Part shown: in pieces, positions 1 through 6,011 of the stretch | Layout: each line of letters opens with the position of its first letter | Numbering within the stretch: position 1 is the first letter of the stretch | Source: Candidatus Omnitrophota bacterium | GTDB taxonomy: Bacteria; Omnitrophota; Gorgyraeia; B26-G9 | Reading direction: 5' to 3' | DNA: 8,869 nucleotides | NCBI GenBank assembly: GCA_028718845.1 | Contig: JAQULA010000059.1 | Span: 1 to 8,869, forward strand | Translations under genes and position numbers: made by a program | The notes under the pieces: generated by a model | What the model saw: only the letters and a program-made list of their open reading frames with translations | What the model was told of the DNA's origin: nothing | Database searches by the model: none

Positions 1-767
1 GACAAATTGTCCGCGGTGGCGCTGCAGACCGACTCTACTTTCTGGATCGGATCGTCATACAATAATTTGATGCGTTTGCGTTTTGCCACCCGTACCGCCT
101 CGGCAACCGCCTGGGAAACGATATTCCGGGTACCGGCTGCCTCAACCAAACAACCGTTCGGCAGCCGGGTCAACGCGGTAACCGCATTGATCCCGACATT
201 GATGACCAGTTTACTCCAAATCACCCCCTGGAGATCTTTGGACAGGCGCGTGGAAAAACCGGCTTTGTTCAGGATTTCCCGCAGCTGGCGCATGGCCACC
301 GTCATGGTCCCGTCGATCCGCCCCAGCACCGTCTCTCCGGTCCCCGCGTGACGGATATGCCCTTCAGCCAACAGGGTAACACCATGCGCGGTTACTCCGC
401 CCACCGCTTTTTCCTTACCGACGATTTCCGAGATCAGCTCCAGATTTCCCAGGCCGTTTTGCAGGGTCAATACGCTGCTGTCGGCGTGCAATAACGGTTC
501 GATCCCTTTTACCGCCGCCTCCGTATCGAACGATTTAACGCAGATGATAAACAAGTCTCCGGATTTTATATCCTGCGCCCGGGCGGTAATATCGACTTTT
601 ATTTTGTAATCGCCGTTTAAGCCTTCAACCGTAATTCCGGATTCCCGAATTTTTTTAGCGCGCCGGGGATCTTTATCCAGCAGCCAGACCTCGGCGAGCT
701 TTTTTTTCGCCAGCGTCGCGGCAAACAAACACCCTAATGCTCCCGGGCCAACAATCACTACTTTCAT
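1..767 (-). CDS. panE: 2-dehydropantoate 2-reductase (ketopantoate reductase), 3' end cut by window edge
   Basis: Predicted to reduce ketopantoate to pantoate with NADPH in the cytoplasm, the second step of the pantoate branch of pantothenate/CoA synthesis. My own translation from the ATG at 767 gives about 255 residues with no stop before the window edge. The family usually has about 300, so roughly 50 C-terminal residues are missing. A Rossmann fold opens the protein (VIVGPGALG, residues 4-12; the first motif residue is usually GAG rather than GPG). Other family marks are VKSFDT (77-82), TLQNGLG (101-107) and WSKLVIN (184-190), whose Lys186 matches the catalytic lysine, followed by the Asn-containing helix NAVTAL (194-199). 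The catalytic glutamate region lies beyond the edge. A strong ribosome binding site (GAGGTGA) precedes the ATG. The gene follows panB and a membrane-protein gene on the same strand. It could be another ApbA/PanE-family reductase, but panB nearby favours PanE. Confidence 0.9.
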   Translation of the reverse strand, partial: MKVVIVGPGALGCLFAATLAKKKLAEVWLLDKDPRRAKKIRESGITVEGLNGDYKIKVDITARAQDIKSGDLFIICVKSFDTEAAVKGIEPLLHADSSVLTLQNGLGNLELISEIVGKEKAVGGVTAHGVTLLAEGHIRHAGTGETVLGRIDGTMTVAMRQLREILNKAGFSTRLSKDLQGVIWSKLVINVGINAVTALTRLPNGCLVEAAGTRNIVSQAVAEAVRVAKRKRIKLLYDDPIQKVESVCSATADNL

Positions 768-797
768 GCCGTCACCTCGGTTTCCCCAGACTAAAGC

Positions 798-842
798 ACA
801 GACCTCGAAGAATGGCTGCTATGAACCATTCCCGAGGCCTGC
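798..842 (-). other. Long RNA hairpin between the membrane-protein gene and panE
   Basis: On the minus-strand transcript, bases 842-833 pair with 807-798 (10 pairs, two of them G-U) and 831-826 pair with 815-810 (6 pairs). They are separated by a small internal loop (832 against 808-809) and closed by a 10-base loop (816-825). The two G-U pairs would be A-C mismatches on the plus strand, so the structure fits minus-strand RNA. It lies about 20 bases after the upstream stop codon. No run of U follows (the next bases read GCTTTAGTCTGG), so it is not a classic intrinsic terminator. It could be a weak terminator, an attenuator or an RNA-stabilising/processing element upstream of panE. Confidence 0.5.
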
Positions 843-861
843 TTCACAAAAATTCCGATAC

Positions 862-1539
862 TTATTTTTTATGATCGGACTTGGTTGTTTCCAGAAAACT
901 AAGCATGGCTTTTGCCGCGATATCTTTACAACCTAAACCGAACGCCAAAGCCAGAGCCAAACCGACCGAACCGATCATGATGGTAATACACTGGGTCAGG
1001 ATCGTAACCCCGATTTTAAGCTGCTCCAGCGCGATAATGACGGAAAAAACCACAATAACCGTATGTGTCAGGATCCCCATACTTTTCGCGTGGGTAAGCC
1101 CGGCATTCTTCGATGTGGTTTCCACCACTTTACGCACGAACACGGCAATCAAGGCCCCGATAACCAGCACCATCAGCGCCGCCAGCACATTAGGCACATA
1201 CAACACCACCGTGTCCATTAGCTCGGCAACGACGGTTAATCCCAGCACATTGGCCGTTACCATTATAGTGATCAGCATAAGCAGCCAATAAATGATCAAC
1301 GCAATCAAATCGGACAAGGTATATTTAATTTCCCCCTTGGACAGGAACTTGGCAATGCCGGAACGTTCCGACAATTTATCAAGTTTCATTTTTTTCAACA
1401 TCCGGGATATAAGACTGCGCACTCCTTTAGAGATGATCCATCCGATGACCACGACCAGCAGTGCCACCAGGCTCAGCGAAGCGAAACTGATGATTTTTTC
1501 CAGCATTTCCCTCGCCGGGTCATAAAATAATGTTTCCAT
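862..1539 (-). CDS. Five-helix membrane protein, MscS-related 'conserved TM helix' type without the MscS beta domain
   Basis: A 225-residue inner-membrane protein. Hydrophobic segments lie at about 17-37, 77-98, 112-134, 157-174 and 178-204. The segment ISKGVRSLISRMLKKMKLDKL (split by a basic stretch after helix 1) and the repeat-like YVPNVLAALMVLVIGALIA (114-132) resemble the conserved TM-helix repeats (Pfam PF05552 type) found in small MscS-related proteins. The last helix, SVGLALALAFGLGCKDIA (191-208), is rich in Gly/Ala like the MscS pore helix. The protein ends about 17 residues later with a charged tail, so the soluble MscS beta domain and C-terminal cage are absent. The start is supported by GGAGGGAGGGG before the ATG. 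It begins 22 bp after panB and is probably co-transcribed. A role in osmotic or ion flux is an inference from family resemblance; nothing ties it to pantothenate synthesis. Confidence 0.75.
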   Translation of the reverse strand: METLFYDPAREMLEKIISFASLSLVALLVVVIGWIISKGVRSLISRMLKKMKLDKLSERSGIAKFLSKGEIKYTLSDLIALIIYWLLMLITIMVTANVLGLTVVAELMDTVVLYVPNVLAALMVLVIGALIAVFVRKVVETTSKNAGLTHAKSMGILTHTVIVVFSVIIALEQLKIGVTILTQCITIMIGSVGLALALAFGLGCKDIAAKAMLSFLETTKSDHKK

Positions 1540-1561
1540 TAGCCCCTCCCTCCGTTATCGG

Positions 1562-2404
1562 TTACGGTTCCAACCCCTTCAAATCTTCCGGTTTCATGGT
1601 AAACGAATGCGCGCTGTCCGGAAAAGTTTTCCCCCGGACATCAGCCACGTAGTGTTCGGCGGCTTCGCGCATAATCTGAGCCGCCTGAGCGTATCGTTTC
1701 ACAAATTTGGGAACAAACCGTTCGGTTATTCCCACCATGTCATGCGTTACCAGCACCTGCCCGTCACAGCCCGCTCCCGCTCCGATGCCGATACTGGGAA
1801 TTTTCAACGCACGGCTGATATGTTCGGCCAAAACATCCGGAATGCATTCAAACACAATACCGAAACAGCCGGCCTGTTCCAACTCAAGCGCCTGCCGCAT
1901 AATTTGTTGTGCCGCCTGGCCGGTTTTCCCCTGCACCTTCAAACCGCCGAGCATGGTCGCGGTCTGGGGAGTAAGCCCGATATGGCCCATGACCGGAATA
2001 CCGGCCCCGACCACGGCCCGAATCATTGTGATAACGCCCTCACCGGCGCCTTCCATTTTTACCGCATCCGCCCCGGCCTCTTTTACCAGCCGCCCGGCAT
2101 TGGTGATCGTCTGTTCCCGGCTTATATTAAACGACATGAACGGCATGTCCGCGACCAGCAAAGCATGGTTTACCCCTTTGCGCGCGGCCTTGGTATGATG
2201 GACCATCTCATCCATGGTCACCGGAACGGTTGATTCATAGCCCAGGACCACATTCCCGACCGAATCTCCGACCAGGATACAATCAACCCCGGCACTATCC
2301 AGGATCAGCGCCATCGGATAGTCATAAGCGGTAAGCATGGCAATCGGAGTACCGGCCTGCTTCATTTTTATCAAATCGGGAATTGTAATTTTCTTCTGAT
2401 CCAT
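1562..2404 (-). CDS. panB: 3-methyl-2-oxobutanoate hydroxymethyltransferase (ketopantoate hydroxymethyltransferase)
   Basis: Transfers a hydroxymethyl group from 5,10-methylene-THF to 2-oxoisovalerate to give ketopantoate, the first committed step of pantothenate synthesis; cytoplasmic and Mg-dependent. From the ATG at 2404 it is 280 residues, normal for the family. The TIM-barrel signatures are all present: LTAYDYP (24-30), VGDSVG (45-50, Mg ligand Asp47), VADMPF (84-89, Asp86), KMEG (116-119, Glu118), GHIGLTPQ (140-147), FECIP (185-189, catalytic Glu186) and the GIGAG/DGQVLV stretch (206-219). An in-frame GTG at 2422 would add six residues. I prefer the ATG because AGGTGG sits six bases ahead of it and because a good promoter -10 ends at 2423, which leaves the GTG upstream of the likely transcript start. 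It heads a block with the membrane-protein gene and panE. Confidence 0.96.
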   Translation of the reverse strand: MDQKKITIPDLIKMKQAGTPIAMLTAYDYPMALILDSAGVDCILVGDSVGNVVLGYESTVPVTMDEMVHHTKAARKGVNHALLVADMPFMSFNISREQTITNAGRLVKEAGADAVKMEGAGEGVITMIRAVVGAGIPVMGHIGLTPQTATMLGGLKVQGKTGQAAQQIMRQALELEQAGCFGIVFECIPDVLAEHISRALKIPSIGIGAGAGCDGQVLVTHDMVGITERFVPKFVKRYAQAAQIMREAAEHYVADVRGKTFPDSAHSFTMKPEDLKGLEP

Positions 2405-2422
2405 AACCACCCACCTGGACAC

Positions 2423-2451
2423 AGTATAACAAATATGTCTAAATATGGCAA
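2423..2451 (-). promoter_or_regulatory. Predicted sigma70-type promoter for panB
   Basis: Reading the minus strand, a -35 box TTGCCA (2451-2446) and a -10 box TATACT (2428-2423) are separated by 17 bases, close to the sigma70 consensus. The expected transcript start is near 2416, only about 12 bases before the panB ATG at 2404. The 5' leader would then hold little beyond the ribosome binding site AGGTGG (2416-2411). It is predicted from sequence alone. Confidence 0.6.
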
Positions 2452-2464
2452 TTGTTTAGTTAAC

Positions 2465-2544
2465 TCGAATCATCGCCGATAAAACCGACTAAAACGCGAC
2501 AACCCGCATAATTCAAACTGAAAGAACGCAGACTGACGATTCGA
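2465..2544. repeat. Long-range inverted repeat in the metH-operon/panB intergenic region
   Basis: TCGAATCATC (2465-2474) and GACGATTCGA (2535-2544) are inverted copies with one difference, separated by 60 bases. On minus-strand RNA the difference is a G-U pair, giving a possible 10-pair closing stem around a 60-base interior. I could not find a clear internal fold, and no U-run follows, so neither a terminator nor a known structured RNA is supported. It may be chance. Confidence 0.25.
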
Positions 2545-2624
2545 AAGAAAACCGCACCTTGCCAGAAATAAAGAGACCTGAAATACGAGCCGCGATAACC
2601 CGGGCAGCAAGCCGCGCAGTAGAA

Positions 2625-2921
2625 TCAAAGCAGGTGTCGCAGCGCTTCCCGTCCGGACATCCCGATACTGATACCGCGTTCCTGGGCCTGCGCGGTCAGC
2701 TTGACCACCGGTTTATCCAAAAGTTCTTCCACACTTCTGACCCCGCTGACCACGCACGCGGCGTCACCGATCTTTTCCGCGGCAGCGATATCCAAATAGC
2801 CGCACATGACCAATCCGGCCGGGGCCGCGGCAAGGATCAGATTCGCGTTGGTAAGAGTTAACAAAAAAGTTTTAATCCGGACATTGCTGATCAGGACTTC
2901 CCCGCACACGGACTGGAACAT
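2625..2921 (-). CDS. DUF1805 (YunC-like) small protein of unknown function
   Basis: A 98-residue soluble protein with no signal peptide or membrane segment. It shows the DUF1805 hallmarks as I know them: the core LVMCGYLDIAAAEKIGDAA (37-55), VVSGVRSVEELL (57-68) and the C-terminal GMSGREAL (87-94). The family is small and widespread in bacteria and archaea. An N-terminal beta region is thought to mediate oligomerisation, and no biochemical role is established to my knowledge. I choose the ATG at 2921 rather than the in-frame GTG at 2927, because GGAGGG lies about six bases before the ATG and overlaps the GTG. The gene starts 12 bp after the metH stop and is almost certainly translated from the same message, so a role connected to methionine or cobalamin chemistry is possible but unproven. 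The conserved Cys40 in the MCGY motif is a candidate functional residue. Confidence 0.8.
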   Translation of the reverse strand: MFQSVCGEVLISNVRIKTFLLTLTNANLILAAAPAGLVMCGYLDIAAAEKIGDAACVVSGVRSVEELLDKPVVKLTAQAQERGISIGMSGREALRHLL

Positions 2922-2933
2922 AAACACCCTCCA

Positions 2934-5336
2934 TTAATCGCTCAACCATTGGGCCACCCGCACCGCTTCAACGCTATCCGCGGCATATTCCGCTCCCAGG
3001 GAATGCGCGTATGATCTGGTCACCACGGCTCCGCCGACCATGAACCGGCACGACAGTTTCTCCTGCTGCGCGGCCGCGATAACCTGTTTCATATTAACCA
3101 TGGTCGTGGTCATCAACGCCGACAACCCGACCACCGGACGGATATGTTTTTTAATTTCATCCAGGATAGCGGCCGCGGCCACATCCTTGCCCAGATCAAC
3201 CACGGAAAATCCGTGATTGCGCAGCATCAATGCCACGATATTTTTTCCGATATCGTGGATATCCCCCTGCACCGTGGCCAGGATCACCACCCGTTCCCGG
3301 ATTTTCGGCGCGGAATCCGAACGCAATAACGGCTCCAGACGGCCGAAAGCTATCTTCATCGTTTCGGCGCTGGCAATCAGTTGGGGAAGAAAATATTCTT
3401 TCTTGTCGAACAAGTCACCGACTTCGCTCATTGCCGGGATCATAATGTCGTGCACCAGCGGCTCCGGCGCGATACCCGCGTGCAGCGCCGTCTCGATAAC
3501 CGCGGCAATATCTTCGCGGTTGCCGTCCAGGATCGACCGCCGCACTTTTTCAGCCGGGCTCAGCACCATCTCTTTTTTTACCGCAGCCGCAGGCTGGGAC
3601 GGTTTCTGCTGAAGGCCGCGGCAAAACGCCAGATAGCGGAGCGCGTCCTTATCCTTTGCCCGCAACACATCGGCGGCATAACGATTGGGGCGCGTTTTTT
3701 TCCGCAGCGGATTTTCGATAACCATCGACAAACCGTTCTTTCGCAACAGGGCGCGAAGCGTGTCGTTCATCAGCGCGCGTTCCGGCATGCCGAACGAAAC
3801 ATTGGAAAGCCCGCAAATCGTGTTCACCCCCAGCACCTGCGATGCCCAACGGATCGTTTTCATGGTTTCCAATGCCGCCCGCGGATGCGCCGACACGGAC
3901 ATTACCAGCCCGTCTACGACCATATCGCTTTTCCGGTACCCGTACCTCTGCCCGGCTTTCACGATCCGCGCGATAACTTTTTTCCGCTCCAAAAACGTTT
4001 CCGGCACTTCCCGGTCATTAAGCGGCAAAATAATAAACATCGCTCCATAACGCGCCGCCAGCGGCAGCAGACGTTCCAATTTCGCTTTTTCGGCGGATAT
4101 GGAATTGATCAGCGCGCGCCCGGGATACAAACGCAAGGCCGCATCCACCACTTCGATCGTCGAAGAATCGATAACCAGCGGCACATTGACCGCCAGCGAC
4201 AACGCGGCAATCAGTTTACGCATGGTTTTCGCCTCATCGATACCGGGAACGCCGGCATTCACGTCCAGCACCACTGCCCCGTGTTCCACCTGCTGCTGGG
4301 CCAGAGAGCGGGCCAGGGTTACCCGTCCCTGGCGCAAATCCTCCTGCAGCGCCTTTTTTCCGGTCGGATTAATGCATTCGCCGACCGTGATCAAGGGACG
4401 GACTCCTTCCAAAATCACATGCGCCCGAGCCGAGCTGAGCGCGCTCAGTGAACCACGGCAAGGAGGCACCGGTGCGGCACCGGAAAGTTTTCGCCGCAAT
4501 ACCCGGATATGTTCCGGGGTGGTCCCGCAGCATCCACCGAGCATACCCACTCCGGAACGAACGAACTTTTTCGCGAACGCCCCGAATTCCGCCGCCTGCA
4601 TGTCAAAAACCGTTTTCCCCTTTTTCAATACCGGCATACCGGCATTCGGTTTGGCAATCAGCGGAACCGCGGCAAACGGCCGCATCCGTTTGATTATTTC
4701 CAGCATTTGGGCCGGACCGGCCGAGCAATTACATCCTACCGCGTCGGCGCCCAGGCTCTGCAAGGTGATCAACGCCGTTACCGGGTCCGTACCGTTTAAA
4801 GTCCGGCCGTCTTTTTCAAAGGTCATGGTCACCATGGTAAACGCCTTGCTTACTTCCCGGACCGCGATAAGCGCGGCACGCGCTTCCTGGATATCGATCA
4901 TGGTCTCGATAACAAACAGATCGACCCTGGCCTCGACCAAACCGCGGACCTGTTCCTTGAACACGGACACCGCTTCTTCAAAAGCCAGCGGTCCGAAAGG
5001 TTCGACAAACGAGCCGGTCGGCCCGATGTCTCCGGCAACCAACACCTTTTTCCCGGCAGACTCTTTGGCCAGCTCCGCTAAACTCCGGTTAACCCCGGCG
5101 ACATCGGTTATCCCATGCTGGTCAAGTTTCAGGCGGTTTGCCCCAAACGTGGCGGTATAGATAACGTCCGCTCCGGCGGCAACATACTCCGCGTGAACCG
5201 ACTTGAGCACATCCGGATTATCCCGGCACCACTGCTCCGGACAAACCCCCGCGGGCATGCCGCGTTTTTGCAGTTCGGTCCCGGTCGCGCCGTCAAGCAC
5301 CAATACCCTCCGGGTCATTATTTTTCGAATATCCAT
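2934..5336 (-). CDS. metH: Cobalamin-dependent methionine synthase lacking the activation domain
   Basis: Transfers methyl from methyl-THF through cobalamin to homocysteine. Its 800 residues hold four domains. The homocysteine/zinc domain (about 10-285) starts VLDGATGTELQKRG and carries Zn ligands Cys204 (GCNCSAG) and Cys269-Cys270 (GGCCGTTPEHI). The pterin-binding domain (about 312-545) shows VGECINPTGKK, VIDSS (388-392) and GLSNVSFGMP (509-518). The B12 cap helices follow (about 592-672), then the B12-binding Rossmann domain (about 682-800) with the base-off motif DIHDIG (692-697, ligand His694), SAL (739-741) and GG (768-769). E. coli MetH is about 1,230 residues because it has a C-terminal AdoMet-binding activation domain. 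Here that part is a separate gene ending 4 bp upstream, as in the Thermotoga maritima TM0268/TM0269 pair. In the pterin domain the usual GERxN reads GECIN (Cys321). The ATG has AAGGGGAA upstream. A methyltransferase with another acceptor is less likely, given the complete Hcy domain. Confidence 0.94.
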   Translation of the reverse strand: MDIRKIMTRRVLVLDGATGTELQKRGMPAGVCPEQWCRDNPDVLKSVHAEYVAAGADVIYTATFGANRLKLDQHGITDVAGVNRSLAELAKESAGKKVLVAGDIGPTGSFVEPFGPLAFEEAVSVFKEQVRGLVEARVDLFVIETMIDIQEARAALIAVREVSKAFTMVTMTFEKDGRTLNGTDPVTALITLQSLGADAVGCNCSAGPAQMLEIIKRMRPFAAVPLIAKPNAGMPVLKKGKTVFDMQAAEFGAFAKKFVRSGVGMLGGCCGTTPEHIRVLRRKLSGAAPVPPCRGSLSALSSARAHVILEGVRPLITVGECINPTGKKALQEDLRQGRVTLARSLAQQQVEHGAVVLDVNAGVPGIDEAKTMRKLIAALSLAVNVPLVIDSSTIEVVDAALRLYPGRALINSISAEKAKLERLLPLAARYGAMFIILPLNDREVPETFLERKKVIARIVKAGQRYGYRKSDMVVDGLVMSVSAHPRAALETMKTIRWASQVLGVNTICGLSNVSFGMPERALMNDTLRALLRKNGLSMVIENPLRKKTRPNRYAADVLRAKDKDALRYLAFCRGLQQKPSQPAAAVKKEMVLSPAEKVRRSILDGNREDIAAVIETALHAGIAPEPLVHDIMIPAMSEVGDLFDKKEYFLPQLIASAETMKIAFGRLEPLLRSDSAPKIRERVVILATVQGDIHDIGKNIVALMLRNHGFSVVDLGKDVAAAAILDEIKKHIRPVVGLSALMTTTMVNMKQVIAAAQQEKLSCRFMVGGAVVTRSYAHSLGAEYAADSVEAVRVAQWLSD

Positions 5337-5340
5337 GGAA

Positions 5341-5973
5341 CTATTCCCCTTGCACGCTCAGAATTCCGGCCACTCCGGTAACCGATTTTTCCGGCACCAG
5401 TATGTACTGCGGAGTAATGGTCACCCCCAAGCAATTCAGATCAAGCAGAGCGTGAAATATCTTTTGATTCTCCAGTAAAAAATCGCCGTATCCGGCGGAC
5501 ATCCTGCGTTTGGTCAGGGTTTTGTTTTCGCGCCGCAGCTCCTGATTCCAGTAGCGCATAATCCAATCCAATCCCGCGTCGGTCATTTCGCTGGCAACCG
5601 CGTCAAAAACAACGGCCCGGGTAACATCGCTGCCCAGCACATCCCGGGCGATGGCATTAACGATCGTTTCTCCGGCAGTGGCCGCGAACATGACCATTTC
5701 CGCGCACCCGTCCAGCAGATTAGCCAGCGCCGCGCTTTTCAGGGCCGGGTTGTTTTCGGATGCGATAGTGACCGTTTCCCCGTCGGAGCGGATGTTGCAG
5801 CGAAGCGCCGCTCCGCGCAATTCCACCAGCGCGCTCGCTTCGCTGATGTAACGTTCCACTTCGGCGCGGCGCGCCGCGGTGATCCGGGTTATCCCCTGTA
5901 CCTGTCCGAGCCGGCTGAAAATTTCCTTGGAAGGAGGAATCACGGGAATGGAATTAAAGAAATGCACATTCAT
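5341..5973 (-). CDS. Stand-alone methionine synthase activation-domain protein (MetH reactivation partner)
   Basis: A 210-residue protein resembling the AdoMet-binding activation domain normally at the C-terminus of MetH. That domain reductively methylates the oxidised cob(II)alamin form of the enzyme. Diagnostic features are FAATAGETI (96-104), the helix VVFDAVASEMTDAGLDWI (121-138) and RRMSAGYGDFLLENQKIF (156-173). The last corresponds to the AdoMet-contacting R-x-S/A-P-G-Y segment of MetH, with the usual proline replaced by alanine (Ala160). The N-terminal PSKEIFSRLG is also common in stand-alone members. The gene ends 4 bp before metH, so the two are translationally close and presumably act together. 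In Thermotoga maritima a similar separate protein (TM0269) is needed to reactivate its MetH. The ATG is preceded by AAGGGTG. Reactivation also needs an electron donor, and the flavoprotein gene 38 bp upstream is a candidate. Confidence 0.85.
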   Translation of the reverse strand: MNVHFFNSIPVIPPSKEIFSRLGQVQGITRITAARRAEVERYISEASALVELRGAALRCNIRSDGETVTIASENNPALKSAALANLLDGCAEMVMFAATAGETIVNAIARDVLGSDVTRAVVFDAVASEMTDAGLDWIMRYWNQELRRENKTLTKRRMSAGYGDFLLENQKIFHALLDLNCLGVTITPQYILVPEKSVTGVAGILSVQGE

Positions 5974-6011
5974 GCCAACACCCTTGCCGGAACAACTGTT
6001 TTTGGTCCTGT

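Noticed and set aside
2405..2422. GTG at 2422 as the panB start
   Set aside because: The ribosome binding site AGGTGG fits the ATG at 2404, the family usually begins near the KKITIPDL segment, and the predicted -10 box ends at 2423.
2545..2624. Intrinsic terminator after the DUF1805 gene
   Set aside because: Only short three- to four-pair stems could be found and no U-run follows them on the minus strand, so I do not call a terminator.
3381..5160. Two long plus-strand open frames (3381-4451 and 4099-5160, over 350 codons each)
   Set aside because: They lie antisense to metH, whose domains and motifs are complete. Their translations are rich in Arg, Ser, Pro and His with no recognisable domain, as expected for shadows of a coding strand.
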